From positions 297,005-361,004 of the forward strand of contig QFQR01000006.1 of NCBI GenBank assembly GCA_003243275.1: 64,000 nucleotides of DNA, read 5' to 3'. The notes beneath the pieces were generated by a model. The model saw only the letters and a program-made list of their open reading frames with translations, was not told the DNA's origin and made no database searches. The DNA is from Leifsonia xyli (lineage in GTDB: Bacteria; Actinomycetota; Actinomycetes; Actinomycetales; Microbacteriaceae). This document shows, piece by piece, positions 25,212-33,966 of this stretch (within the stretch, counting starts at the first letter, position 1; every line of letters starts with the position of its first letter). The position numbers were made by a program, and so were the translations under genes.

Positions 25212-26747
25212 ATGAGCGAACCCCGCGACACTACCGACACGAGCTCGGGTGGCGATACCCCCCGTGACGTGCTCGACCGCATCCTCGCCACCGAGGAGGC
25301 GCACGCCGGCGTGCGCGTGTTCGGCGGGCGCGCGACCGCGCTGCAGGACGAGGCCACCGCGCACGGCGGCGACCGCGACGGCGAGCAGTTCGACCGGGAG
25401 GAGCGCGCGGCGCTGCGGCGCGTCGGCGGGCTCTCGACGGAGCTCGCCGACGTCACCGAGGTCGAGTACCGGCAGGTGCGGCTCGAGAACGTCGTGCTGA
25501 TCGGCGTCTACACCCCATCCGACACCCTGGAGGATGCCGAGAACTCGCTGCGCGAGCTGTCGGCGCTCGCCGAGACGGCGGGCGCGGTGGTGCTCGACGG
25601 GGTGCTGCAGCGGCGTCCGCATCCGGACCCCGCCACGTATCTCGGACGCGGCAAGGTGCAGGAGCTCGGGGACATCGTGGCCGCGCTCGGTGCCGACACC
25701 GTCGTCGCCGACACCGAGCTCGCGCCGAGCCAGCGGCGCGCGCTCGAAGACGCGGTGAAGGTCAAGGTGATCGACCGCACGGCCGTCATCCTCGACATCT
25801 TCAGCCAGCACGCGAAGTCCCGCGAGGGCAAGGCGCAGGTCGAGCTCGCCCAGCTCGAGTACCTGCTGCCGCGGCTGCGCGGCTGGGGCGAGTCGATGTC
25901 GCGCCAGGCCGGTGGCCAGGCGGCAGGCGGTCAGGGCATGGGTTCCCGCGGACCGGGTGAGACGAAGATCGAGCTCGACCGGCGTCGCATCCATTCCCGG
26001 ATGGCGAAGCTGCGCAAGCAGATCAAGGGCTTCGCGCCCGCTCGCGAGGCCAAGCGCGCCAATCGCGACCGCTTCCAGGTGCCGGCCGTCGCGATCGCGG
26101 GCTACACCAACGCGGGCAAGTCCAGCCTGCTGAACCGCATCACGCGGGCCGGGGTGCTCGTCGAGAACACCCTGTTCGCAACGCTCGACCCGACCGTGCG
26201 CCGCAGCCGCACGCCCGACGGGCGCGTCTTCACGATCGCCGACACGGTCGGCTTCGTGCGCAACCTCCCGCACCAGCTCGTCGAGGCGTTCCGCTCGACG
26301 CTCGAGGAGGTCGCGGCATCCGATCTCGTGCTACACGTGGTGGATGCCTCCCATCCCGACCCCGCGGCGCAGCTCGCGACGGTGCGTGACGTGCTCGGCG
26401 ACGCGGGCGCGCGCGAGGTGCCGGAGCTCGTGGTCTTCACGAAGGGCGATCTCGTCGACGCCGACCGCCGCATCCTGTTGCGCGGCATGGAGCCCGATTC
26501 GGTGTTCGTCTCGGCGCGCACCGGCGAGGGCGTCGAGGAACTGCTGGAGGAGATCGGACGGCGGCTGCCCGAGCCGGATGTCGAACTCGAGGTGCTGATC
26601 CCCTACGACCGCGGCGACCTCGTCGCGCTCGCTCACGACCGTGCCCGGGTGCTCGAGACGAGCTACGAGGAGTCGGGAACCCGGATGCGCGTGCAGGCGA
26701 GCGAGGCCGTCGCGCACCAGCTCGAGGCGGCGACGGCACCGGCGTAA
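25212..26747 (+). CDS. hflX: Ribosome-associated GTPase HflX
   Basis: GTPase that splits stalled or heat-damaged 70S ribosomes. It has 511 residues. An N-terminal HflX domain (with GVLQRRPHPDPATYLGRGK) is followed by a helical linker (GGQGMGSRGPGETKIE) and the G domain with G1 GYTNAGKSS, G3 DTVGF and G4 FTKGD. I prefer ATG at 25212; TAGGGT (25196-25201) is 10 nt upstream, so the mRNA has at most a few leader bases. An in-frame upstream start at 25167 would run through this promoter. Confidence 0.94.
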   Translation: MSEPRDTTDTSSGGDTPRDVLDRILATEEAHAGVRVFGGRATALQDEATAHGGDRDGEQFDREERAALRRVGGLSTELADVTEVEYRQVRLENVVLIGVYTPSDTLEDAENSLRELSALAETAGAVVLDGVLQRRPHPDPATYLGRGKVQELGDIVAALGADTVVADTELAPSQRRALEDAVKVKVIDRTAVILDIFSQHAKSREGKAQVELAQLEYLLPRLRGWGESMSRQAGGQAAGGQGMGSRGPGETKIELDRRRIHSRMAKLRKQIKGFAPAREAKRANRDRFQVPAVAIAGYTNAGKSSLLNRITRAGVLVENTLFATLDPTVRRSRTPDGRVFTIADTVGFVRNLPHQLVEAFRSTLEEVAASDLVLHVVDASHPDPAAQLATVRDVLGDAGAREVPELVVFTKGDLVDADRRILLRGMEPDSVFVSARTGEGVEELLEEIGRRLPEPDVELEVLIPYDRGDLVALAHDRARVLETSYEESGTRMRVQASEAVAHQLEAATAPA

Positions 26748-26874
26748 CGATCCGCAATGTGCGCGTGCGCGGGATACCCTGGGTTCGCCGCGCACCCGCG
26801 GCAGGAGCGACAGCCGAGCCCGGCATCCGCCCCGTGATCTCGCGCGTCCGCGCGATGCAGAACGGAGGATGCGC
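26748..26874 (+). promoter_or_regulatory. Promoter and structured leader of metF-metE
   Basis: TACCCT (26775-26780) is a likely -10, giving a leader of about 88 nt. It can form GCCGCG CACC CGCGGC (about 26788-26803) and a second hairpin at 26840-26855 (TCGCGCG TC CGCGCGA) just before the GGAGG at 26864. It is too short for a cobalamin riboswitch, and I do not recognise a SAM riboswitch. Confidence 0.4.
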
Positions 26875-27825
26875 ATGTCAGGCGATGCCGACCGTCCCAC
26901 GTTCTCCTTCGAGCTCTTCCCGCCTCGCGACGCGGCGGCCGAGGCGATGCTCGTCGCCGACACCCTTCCCGCGCTGGTCGCAGCAGGCCCCGAGTTCATC
27001 TCGGTCACCTACGGCGCGAGCGGATCCACGCGCGGCGTCTCGCTCGACGTGCTGCGCCGCCTGCTGGCGACCCCCGTGAAGCCCATGGCGCATCTCACCT
27101 GCGTCGGGTCCTCCTACGCGGAGGCGAGCCGCCTGATCCGCGAGTTCCTCGACGCGGGCGTCACGAGCTTCCTCGCGCTGCGTGGCGACCCACCCGCGGG
27201 AGTCGGCGAAGGCGAGATGCTCCTCGGCGACCTCGGCAGCGCGGGCGAGCTCGTGCAGCTCATCCACAGCGTGCAGAAGGAGCGTGTGCCGTTCCGGCAG
27301 CTCGACGTGCCCGGCCTGCCGGGGGCGAAGCGCCTCGCGGCGGGCGAGAAGGTCACGATCGCGGTTGCCGCGTTCCCGAACGGCCACCCGCGTTCGCGGT
27401 CACGCGCGCAAGACCTCGACACCCTGCTCGCGAAGCAGGCGGCGGGGGCGAACCTCGCCATCACCCAGCTGTTCTTCGAGGCGGATGACTACCTCGGCTT
27501 CGTCGACGACGCGCGCGCCGCCGGGGTCACCATGCGCATCCGTCCCGGAATCATGCCCGTGCTGACCGTGCCGCGGTTGCGCCGCATCCTCGAGCTGACC
27601 GAGGAGCGCGAACCGACCGCGCTGCTGCGCGCGCTCGAAGCGAGCGACGACCCGGCATCCGTCGGCGTCGAACACGCCGCCCGGCTCGGCCGCTCCCTGC
27701 TCGACGGCGGCGCGCCCGGCCTGCACCTCTACACCTTCAACCGTCACGAGGCGCCGCTCGCGGTGCTCGAGCGTGCCGGAATCCTTCCCCAACCCGCATA
27801 CGAAATCGGAGAGCACTCAGCATGA
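26875..27825 (+). CDS. metF: Methylenetetrahydrofolate reductase
   Basis: FAD enzyme that makes 5-methyl-tetrahydrofolate for methionine synthesis. It has 316 residues. Family motifs are FSFELFPPRD at the N-terminus, ISVTYGASGSTR, AHLTCVGSS and the FAD-contacting FLALRGDPP. Two ATGs occur 6 nt apart; I chose 26875 since GGAGG (26864-26868) is 6 nt before it. It is coupled to metE by an ATGA overlap, so the methyl donor and the enzyme using it are made together. Confidence 0.94.
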   Translation: MSGDADRPTFSFELFPPRDAAAEAMLVADTLPALVAAGPEFISVTYGASGSTRGVSLDVLRRLLATPVKPMAHLTCVGSSYAEASRLIREFLDAGVTSFLALRGDPPAGVGEGEMLLGDLGSAGELVQLIHSVQKERVPFRQLDVPGLPGAKRLAAGEKVTIAVAAFPNGHPRSRSRAQDLDTLLAKQAAGANLAITQLFFEADDYLGFVDDARAAGVTMRIRPGIMPVLTVPRLRRILELTEEREPTALLRALEASDDPASVGVEHAARLGRSLLDGGAPGLHLYTFNRHEAPLAVLERAGILPQPAYEIGEHSA

Positions 27826-30128
27826 CCGCAGCATTCCCCACCGGCACGATCCTCGGCTACCCCCGGATCGGGCGCCGCCGTGAGCTGAAGCGCGCGGTCG
27901 AGGCGTTCTGGGCCGGACGCATCGACGCCGAGGAGCTCGAGCGCACCGCGGCCGAACTGCGCCAGGTGACGCGTGAACGCCTGCTCGCGCTCGGTCTCGG
28001 GCGCGACGACTCCTCGATCCCCGAGTCGTTCTCCTTCTACGACCAGGTGCTCGACGCAGCCGTCACCGTGGGGGCGATCCCGACCCGTTTCGCGGATCTC
28101 GCGGATGCCGCCGGTCGCGTCGACCTCGCCGGCTACTTCACGATCGCGCGCGGTGCGGGCGAGCACGCCCCGCTGGAGATGACCAAGTGGTTCGACTCGA
28201 ACTACCACTACCTGGTGCCGGAGATCGGGCCCGAGACGGCGTTCCGACTCGCCTCCGACCGTCTCGTGCGCGAGGTGGAGGAGGCGCGCGCCGCCGGATT
28301 CGTCACCCGCCCCGTCGTGGTCGGGCCGGTGACCTTCCTGCTGCTCGCGAAGCCGAGCGAGGAGGCGCCCACGGGTTTCCAGCCGCTCTCGCGACTGGAG
28401 GAGCTGCTGCCGGTCTATCGCGAGCTGCTCGCGAAGCTCGCCGCGGCGGGTGCCGAGTGGGTGCAGCTCGACGAGCCGGCGCTCGTCTCGGAGTCGCTCG
28501 GCGCGCCGCGCGACGAGGTGCTCGCGGCGGCTCGGACCGCCTATGAGGCACTCGGTGAGGGACGGGGGCTCGGCATCCTGGTCGCGGCACCCTACGGCTC
28601 GCTCGACGACGCGCTGCCGGTGCTGCAGGCCGCGCCGATCGACGCCATCGCGCTCGACCTGGTGAAGGGCGAGGTGCCGAGCGGTGCCGCGGGCGACAAG
28701 GTGCTCGTGGGCGGTGTCATCGACGGTCACAACATCTGGCGCGGCGACCTCGACGCCGCGTTCGGGAAGCTCGAGGAACTGCGCGAGCTCGCGCCGGGCG
28801 TCGCCGTCGGCACCTCGACCAACCTCTTCCACACTCCGCACGATGTGTCCGACGAGAGCGCACTGCCCGCGCAGCTCGTGAGCTGGCTGGCCTTCGCCGA
28901 CCAGAAGGTCGGCCAGGTGGCGACCCTTGCGCGAGGCCTCGCGGAGGGGCGGGCGGCGATCCAGCAGGAGCTCGATGCCGCATCCGCCGCGCTCGAGGAC
29001 CGGCGGAACGCCGCGGGAGTGCGGGACGGTGCGGTGCGGAGCCGCATCGTGGGTCTCGACGCCGCGGCCTTCACGCGCGGCGACTACGCCGTCCGTCGCT
29101 CGGCACAGGATGTCGCGCTCCGGCTGCCGCCGCTCCCGACGACGACGATCGGCTCCTTCCCGCAGACCGGCGACATCCGGCGGGAACGCGCCAGGGAGGC
29201 GGCGGGCGAGATCACGACGGAGGAGTACGAGAACTTCCTGCGCACGGAGATCGCGGATGTCGTCGCCCTGCAGGAGCGCATCGGGCTCGACGTGATCGTG
29301 CACGGTGAGCCGGAGCGCAACGACATGGTGCAGTACTTCGCCGAGCAACTCGACGGCTTCGCGGTCACCCAGCACGGGTGGGTGCAGTCCTACGGCTCGC
29401 GCGCCACCCGGCCGTCGATCCTCTGGGGGGATGTGTCGCGTCCGGCGCCGATGACGGTGCGCTGGTCGAGTTACACGCAGGGACTCACCGAGAAGCCCGT
29501 CAAGGGGATGCTGACCGGCCCCGTCACGATCCTCGCCTGGTCGTTCGTGCGCGATGACCAGCCGCTCGGCGAGACCGCCTACCAGGTGGCGCTGGCCCTC
29601 CGCGACGAGATCGCCGACCTGGAGCAGGCGGGCATCGGGGTGATCCAGGTGGACGAGCCGGCGCTGCGTGAGCTGCTGCCGCTCAAGAAGCGCGACCAGG
29701 CCGCCTACCTCGACTGGTCGGTGTCGTCGTTCCGGCTGGCCACGAGCGGGGTCGCCGAGCGCACCCAGATCCACACCCACCTGTGCTATTCCGAGTTCGG
29801 GGTCGTGCTGGATGCGATCGACGCGCTCGACGCCGACGTCACCTCGATCGAGGCGGCCCGCAGCCGCATGGAGGTCGTGCCGGAGCTCGAGCGCAGCGGC
29901 TTCGCGCGGGGCATCGGGCCGGGGGTGTACGACATCCATTCGCCGCGGGTTCCGAGCGTCGAGGAGGTGCGCGAGCTCGTGCGTCTGGCGCTCGAGGCGA
30001 TTCCCGAGCGTCAGCTCTGGATCAACCCGGACTGTGGGCTGAAGACCCGCGGCTACGCCGAGACGGTCGCCTCGCTCGAGAACATCCTCGCGGCCACCCG
30101 CGAGGCACGCGCCGGGCTCGGCGCCTGA
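27822..30128 (+). CDS. metE: Cobalamin-independent methionine synthase
   Basis: Zinc enzyme that transfers the methyl group of 5-methyl-tetrahydropteroyl-glutamate to homocysteine. It has 768 residues, the normal MetE length, with the two homologous barrels. The N-terminal LGYPRIGRRRELKRA and the C-terminal TTIGSFPQT are seen; zinc ligands are in HTHLCYSEF and NPDCGLKTRGY. The gene ends 6 bp before a very long hairpin. No cobalamin riboswitch is seen. Confidence 0.96.
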   Translation: MTAAFPTGTILGYPRIGRRRELKRAVEAFWAGRIDAEELERTAAELRQVTRERLLALGLGRDDSSIPESFSFYDQVLDAAVTVGAIPTRFADLADAAGRVDLAGYFTIARGAGEHAPLEMTKWFDSNYHYLVPEIGPETAFRLASDRLVREVEEARAAGFVTRPVVVGPVTFLLLAKPSEEAPTGFQPLSRLEELLPVYRELLAKLAAAGAEWVQLDEPALVSESLGAPRDEVLAAARTAYEALGEGRGLGILVAAPYGSLDDALPVLQAAPIDAIALDLVKGEVPSGAAGDKVLVGGVIDGHNIWRGDLDAAFGKLEELRELAPGVAVGTSTNLFHTPHDVSDESALPAQLVSWLAFADQKVGQVATLARGLAEGRAAIQQELDAASAALEDRRNAAGVRDGAVRSRIVGLDAAAFTRGDYAVRRSAQDVALRLPPLPTTTIGSFPQTGDIRRERAREAAGEITTEEYENFLRTEIADVVALQERIGLDVIVHGEPERNDMVQYFAEQLDGFAVTQHGWVQSYGSRATRPSILWGDVSRPAPMTVRWSSYTQGLTEKPVKGMLTGPVTILAWSFVRDDQPLGETAYQVALALRDEIADLEQAGIGVIQVDEPALRELLPLKKRDQAAYLDWSVSSFRLATSGVAERTQIHTHLCYSEFGVVLDAIDALDADVTSIEAARSRMEVVPELERSGFARGIGPGVYDIHSPRVPSVEEVRELVRLALEAIPERQLWINPDCGLKTRGYAETVASLENILAATREARAGLGA

Positions 30129-30134
30129 GCAACG

Positions 30135-30199
30135 CCGCTGACTGGTCGGTTTCTGGCCTCATTCCCGAGGAATGAGGCCAGAAACCGACCAGTCAGCGG
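30135..30199. terminator. 31-bp perfect stem hairpin between metE and lexA
   Basis: Arms 30135-30165 and 30169-30199 are exact reverse complements with a 3-nt loop (CGA). It sits between convergent metE and lexA (stops at 30128 and 30225). It has no T-run. It is probably a bidirectional transcription stop, but the arm length far exceeds ordinary intrinsic terminators. Confidence 0.7.
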
Positions 30200-30224
30200 G
30201 TGAGGGGTGAGAGGCGGGGGTCCG

Positions 30225-30899
30225 TCAGACCGAGCGGAGCACCGCCACGACCTTGCCGAGCACCTCGGCCTGATCGCCGAGGATCGGCTCGAACGCGGTG
30301 TTGCGGGGCAGCAGCCAGGTGTGGCCGTCGCGCTGGCGGAAGACCTTGACCGTCGCCTCGCCGTCGAGCATCGCCGCGACGATATCGCCGTTCTCCGCCG
30401 TGCGCTGCGTGCGCACGACGACCCAGTCCCCGTCGCAGATCGCCGCGTCGATCATCGACTCGCCCGAGACCTTGAGCATGAACAGCTCGCCCTTGCCCAC
30501 GAGCTGGCGGGGGAGTGGGAAGATCTCCTCCACCTGCTGCTCGGCGGTGATCGGCACGCCCGCCGCGATCCTGCCGACGAGCGGCACCATCGCGGCGTCG
30601 CCGACCGGCGTCGCCGCGGCCGCGTCATCCGCCACGGGGATGTCGATGAGCACTTCGAGCGCACGTGGGCGGTTGGGGTCGCGGCGCAGATAGCCGGCGA
30701 GCTCGAGCTGGTTGAGCTGATGGGTCACGCTCGAGAGCGAGGCGAGCCCGACGGCGTCGCCGATCTCGCGCATGCTCGGCGGATAGCCCCGCGAGGAGAC
30801 GGATCGCTGGATGACCTCCAGGATCGCCAGCTGCTTCTCGCTGAGGCTCTTGCGTCGCCGCGTGGCGGGGCGCTCCGGGGTCTGCTCGATGTCGCTCAT
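30225..30899 (-). CDS. lexA: LexA repressor
   Basis: SOS master repressor that cleaves itself when RecA filaments form. It has 224 residues. The N-terminal winged helix (about 18-80) contains PPSMREIGDAVGLAS. The cleavage site Ala113-Gly114 (RIAAGVP), catalytic Ser148 (SGESMID) and Lys185 (ATVKVF) are all present. Start ATG at 30899 has GGAGCG upstream. On the minus strand TTGCCC (31008-31003), 17 bp and TACAGT (30985-30980) form its promoter, with a LexA box over the -35, so it is autoregulated. Confidence 0.97.
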   Translation of the reverse strand: MSDIEQTPERPATRRRKSLSEKQLAILEVIQRSVSSRGYPPSMREIGDAVGLASLSSVTHQLNQLELAGYLRRDPNRPRALEVLIDIPVADDAAAATPVGDAAMVPLVGRIAAGVPITAEQQVEEIFPLPRQLVGKGELFMLKVSGESMIDAAICDGDWVVVRTQRTAENGDIVAAMLDGEATVKVFRQRDGHTWLLPRNTAFEPILGDQAEVLGKVVAVLRSV

Positions 30900-31004
30900 C
30901 GCTCCTCCGCGTGGCTCGGTGTTGTGGGTGCGGGGTGCGATGTCGGTGGTGGGTGATCGAATGCATCCCGTCGATCGAAACTGTATCCGCTCTCGCGGGT
31001 GCGG

Positions 31005-31020
31005 GCAAACATCCGTTCGA
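31005..31020. promoter_or_regulatory. LexA box on the lexA promoter
   Basis: GCAAACATCCGTTCGA is an imperfect LexA box (AAAC, 4 nt, GTTC). It overlaps the lexA -35 TTGCCC, with a 17-bp spacer to TACAGT. A weaker match here than at the LysM promoter would let lexA be derepressed early. Confidence 0.75.
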
Positions 31021-31079
31021 GTGTGTCGCGAGACGCTTTCCCTGATTTCCAGGGATTGTGAAGAATCTCGTCGAAGCAC

Positions 31080-31108
31080 TTGAACATATGTTCGATCGAA
31101 GATAGATT
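31080..31108 (+). promoter_or_regulatory. SOS promoter of the LysM gene
   Basis: TTGAAC (31080-31085), a 17-bp spacer and TAGATT (31103-31108) form a good promoter. The LexA box TTGAACATATGTTCGA (31080-31095) contains the perfect palindrome GAACATATGTTC and covers the -35 exactly, so the LysM gene should be tightly repressed until DNA damage. Confidence 0.85.
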
Positions 31109-31192
31109 CGGAACACAGCTTCGCATCCGGCCTCCCGGCCGAGGCCGGATGCGGCGGCTGTCCATAGCCCGCCATCGAGCAGGAGGTCCACG

Positions 31193-31552
31193 ATGAGCAC
31201 CATCACCTTCCCCACCACCGCTGTCCCGAGCACCCGTATTGCTCCGCGGTTGCGCCTCACGAGCCGTGGGCGTGCGGTGGTCGCGATGCTGCTCGCCGCG
31301 CCGATCGCCGTCGCTCTCGCCGTTTCCGCGTTGTCCAGCGCACCCGCGCAGGCCGGCTCGGAGCTCTCGGCCGCCTCCTTCGACTACATCACCGTCGCCC
31401 CCGGCGAGTCGCTGTGGGATCTCGCGGCCTGGGTCGCCCCCGACGCCGACCCGCGCGATGTCGTCGCGAAGCTCGTGCAGCTCAATCAGCTGCCGTCGAC
31501 CGCCGTTCAGCCGGGTCAGCGTCTCGCCGTGCCGGCTGAATACGCTCAGTAG
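31193..31552 (+). CDS. LysM-domain SOS division-inhibitor-like protein (YneA/ChiZ type)
   Basis: A 119-residue secreted or anchored protein. A basic N-terminus and a hydrophobic segment (about residues 30-52, ending APAQA) are followed by one LysM domain (DYITVAPGESLWDLAAWV to PGQRLAVP), which binds peptidoglycan. A LysM protein divergent from lexA under LexA control is the arrangement of Bacillus YneA and mycobacterial ChiZ, which hold back cell division during SOS; sequence similarity beyond the layout is low, so the role is inferred. AGGAGG precedes ATG. hisC follows 9 bp later. Confidence 0.85.
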   Translation: MSTITFPTTAVPSTRIAPRLRLTSRGRAVVAMLLAAPIAVALAVSALSSAPAQAGSELSAASFDYITVAPGESLWDLAAWVAPDADPRDVVAKLVQLNQLPSTAVQPGQRLAVPAEYAQ

Positions 31553-31561
31553 AATCGCCGG

Positions 31562-32653
31562 GTGGCCTCCCTCTCCGACCTGCCGATTCGCGACGATCTG
31601 AAGGGGCTCACTCCCTACGGGGCACCGCAGCAGCACGTGCGGTACGCGCTCAACGTCAACGAGAACACCCACCCGATCCCCGAGTCCGTCGCCCGCGACA
31701 TCGTCGAGTCGCTCGCCGGCGCGGTGCTCACCGCCAACCGCTATCCGGATCGCGAATTCACCGAACTGCGCGAGTCGCTCGCCGGATATCTCGGCCACGG
31801 GCTCACCGCAGATCACATCTGGGCGGCGAACGGGTCGAACGAGATCATCCAGCAGTTGTTGCAGGCTTTCGGAGGACCGGGGCGCAGCGTGCTCGGGTTT
31901 CCCCCCACCTACTCGATGCACCCCATCATCACTGCGGGAGTCGGCAGCGCCTGGGTCGCAGGCGAACGCGACGCGGGCTATGAGCTGAGCCCCGAGACGG
32001 TGGTGCGGGCGATCGACCAGCACCGACCCGACCTCGTCTTCCTCTGCGCCCCCAACAACCCGACCGGCACGGCGCTGCCCCTGGCGACCATCGAGGCCGC
32101 CTACGAGGCGAGCGACGGCATCGTCTTCGTCGACGAGGCCTACGCCGAGTTCATGCCCCCCGAGCAGCCGAGCGCGCTGACCCTGCTGCCCGGGCGCGAG
32201 AGGCTCGTGGTCTCCCGCACCATGAGCAAGGCCTTCGCCTTCGCCGGGGTGCGCCTCGGCTATCTCGCCGCGGACCCCGCCATCGCCGACGCCCTCCGCC
32301 TCGTGCGCCTGCCTTACCACCTCTCCGCGCTGACACAGGCGGCGGCGGTCGCCGCGCTCGCGCACGCGCCCGAGATGCTCGCGATGGTCGACGACATCGC
32401 GGCCCAACGCGACCGGATGATCGCCGAGTTGCCCGCGCTCGGCTACCGGCCCCTGCCGAGCCAGGCGAACTTCGTGCTCTTCGAGGGTGTCGCCGATCCG
32501 GCGGCGACCTTCCGCGCGCTGCTGGAGCGCGACATCCTGATCCGCGACGTCGGCATCCCGCACGCCCTGCGCGTGACGGCGGGCACCGCCGACGAGACCG
32601 ACTTCTTCCTGCGGAGCCTCGCCGAGCTGGGCCGCGGCACCGCGGTAGCCTGA
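31562..32653 (+). CDS. hisC: Histidinol-phosphate aminotransferase
   Basis: PLP-dependent class II aminotransferase of histidine synthesis. It has 363 residues. Visible are NENTHPIPESV, the cofactor-binding ANGSNEIIQ, the CAPNNPTGT stretch, the DEAYAEF aspartate, the PLP lysine in SRTMSKAFAFAG and RLGYL. GTG start at 31562, 6 nt after TAGAAT (31550-31555) with no ribosome site, so it probably starts its own leaderless transcript just after the LysM gene. First gene of the his cluster. Confidence 0.94.
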   Translation: MASLSDLPIRDDLKGLTPYGAPQQHVRYALNVNENTHPIPESVARDIVESLAGAVLTANRYPDREFTELRESLAGYLGHGLTADHIWAANGSNEIIQQLLQAFGGPGRSVLGFPPTYSMHPIITAGVGSAWVAGERDAGYELSPETVVRAIDQHRPDLVFLCAPNNPTGTALPLATIEAAYEASDGIVFVDEAYAEFMPPEQPSALTLLPGRERLVVSRTMSKAFAFAGVRLGYLAADPAIADALRLVRLPYHLSALTQAAAVAALAHAPEMLAMVDDIAAQRDRMIAELPALGYRPLPSQANFVLFEGVADPAATFRALLERDILIRDVGIPHALRVTAGTADETDFFLRSLAELGRGTAVA

Positions 32654-32657
32654 ACGC

Positions 32658-33263
32658 ATGAGCACGCACCGCACCGCCCGGCTGAGTCGCCAGACGAGCG
32701 AGTCGAGCATCGAGTTGACCCTCGACCTCGACGGAACCGGCACCTCCGACATCCAGACGACGGTCCCGTTCTTCGACCACCTGCTCACCGCCTTCGCGAA
32801 GCACGCCCTCATCGACCTCACGGTGCGAGCGGAGGGCGACACCGAGATCGACGTGCACCACACCGTCGAGGACACGGGAATCGTGCTGGGAACCGCCATT
32901 CGCCAGGCACTCGGCGACAAGCAGAGCATCGGGCGTTTCGGTGACGCGCTCGTGCCGCTCGACGACGCCCTCGCGCAGGCCGTCGTCGATGTCTCGGGCC
33001 GCCCGTATCTCGTGCACTCGGGCGAGCCTGCGGGCTTCGAGTTCCACCTGATCGGTGGCCACTTCACGGGGTCGATGGTGCGTCACGTCTTCGAGGCGAT
33101 CGCCTTCAATGCGGGGCTCACGGTGCACGTCACGGTGCTCGCCGGCCGCGACCCGCACCACATCGCGGAGGCCGAGTTCAAGGCGTTCGCGCGTGCCTTC
33201 CGTCAGGCGGTGGCGCGCGACGAGCGCGTCACGGGTGTGCCGTCGACGAAGGGCGCGCTCTGA
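32658..33263 (+). CDS. hisB: Imidazoleglycerol-phosphate dehydratase
   Basis: Manganese enzyme that dehydrates imidazole-glycerol phosphate. It has 201 residues, so it is the single-function form without the phosphatase domain. The two signature histidine clusters are HHTVEDTG and DPHHIAEAEFKAFARA. It begins 4 bp after hisC. TAGCCT (32646-32651) within the hisC end lies 6 nt before ATG, a possible internal promoter. Confidence 0.95.
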   Translation: MSTHRTARLSRQTSESSIELTLDLDGTGTSDIQTTVPFFDHLLTAFAKHALIDLTVRAEGDTEIDVHHTVEDTGIVLGTAIRQALGDKQSIGRFGDALVPLDDALAQAVVDVSGRPYLVHSGEPAGFEFHLIGGHFTGSMVRHVFEAIAFNAGLTVHVTVLAGRDPHHIAEAEFKAFARAFRQAVARDERVTGVPSTKGAL

Positions 33264-33265
33264 AC

Positions 33266-33898
33266 ATGGGCGGCCCCTCCGTCGTCGTGCTCGACTACGG
33301 CTCCGGCAACGTGCACTCCGCCGCCAAGGCGCTCGAGACGGCCGGCGCGCGGGTACGCCTGACGGCTGATCGGGATGCCGTGGCGGCGGCAGACGGATTG
33401 CTCGTTCCGGGCGTCGGGGCCTTCGCAGCGGTGATGGACCGGCTGAACGCCGTGCGGGGCGGCGAGCTCATCGAGCGGCGCCTTGCGGGAGGGCGGAAGG
33501 TGCTCGGCATCTGCGTCGGCATGCAGATCCTGTTCGACCGCGGGGTCGAGCGGGGGGTCGAGACGGCGGGCCTCGGTGAGTGGCCCGGAGTCGTCGAACA
33601 GCTGCGTGCGCCGATCCTGCCGCACATGGGCTGGAATACGGTGAGCGCTCCCGAGGATTCGGTGCTCTTCGCGGGCATCCGTGAGGAGCGCTTCTACTTC
33701 GTGCATTCCTACGCGGCACGCAGTTGGGAGCTCGACCCGATCGGCGCCTTCCGGCCGCCGCGGGTGACCTGGGCCGAGCACGGCGAGCTGTTCGTGGCCG
33801 CCGTCGAGAACGGCCCGCTCTCGGCGACCCAGTTCCACCCGGAGAAGTCGGGCGATGCCGGCATCCGCCTGCTCGGCAACTGGCTCGCGACGCTCTGA
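33266..33898 (+). CDS. hisH: Imidazole glycerol phosphate synthase, glutaminase subunit
   Basis: Class I glutamine amidotransferase that feeds ammonia to HisF. It has 210 residues. The nucleophile Cys83 is in GICVGMQILF, and the His/Glu of the triad are in QFHPEKSG near residue 194. It starts 2 bp after hisB. The partner hisF is not in this window. Confidence 0.95.
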   Translation: MGGPSVVVLDYGSGNVHSAAKALETAGARVRLTADRDAVAAADGLLVPGVGAFAAVMDRLNAVRGGELIERRLAGGRKVLGICVGMQILFDRGVERGVETAGLGEWPGVVEQLRAPILPHMGWNTVSAPEDSVLFAGIREERFYFVHSYAARSWELDPIGAFRPPRVTWAEHGELFVAAVENGPLSATQFHPEKSGDAGIRLLGNWLATL

Positions 33899-33966
33899 GC
33901 GGCTTCCCTGCTCGACTAGTATCTGAACCTTGTGTGCGGGGGCGCTCCCCGCGGAAAGCCCCGGAG

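Noticed and set aside
26748..26874. Cobalamin riboswitch before metF-metE
   Set aside because: The leader is only about 88 nt and lacks the B12-box; B12 control of metE is known elsewhere but is not supported here.
30896..33161. Long minus-strand frames opposite the LysM gene and hisC/hisB
   Set aside because: Same codon-bias effect; they would run through the SOS promoter region and two clear his genes.
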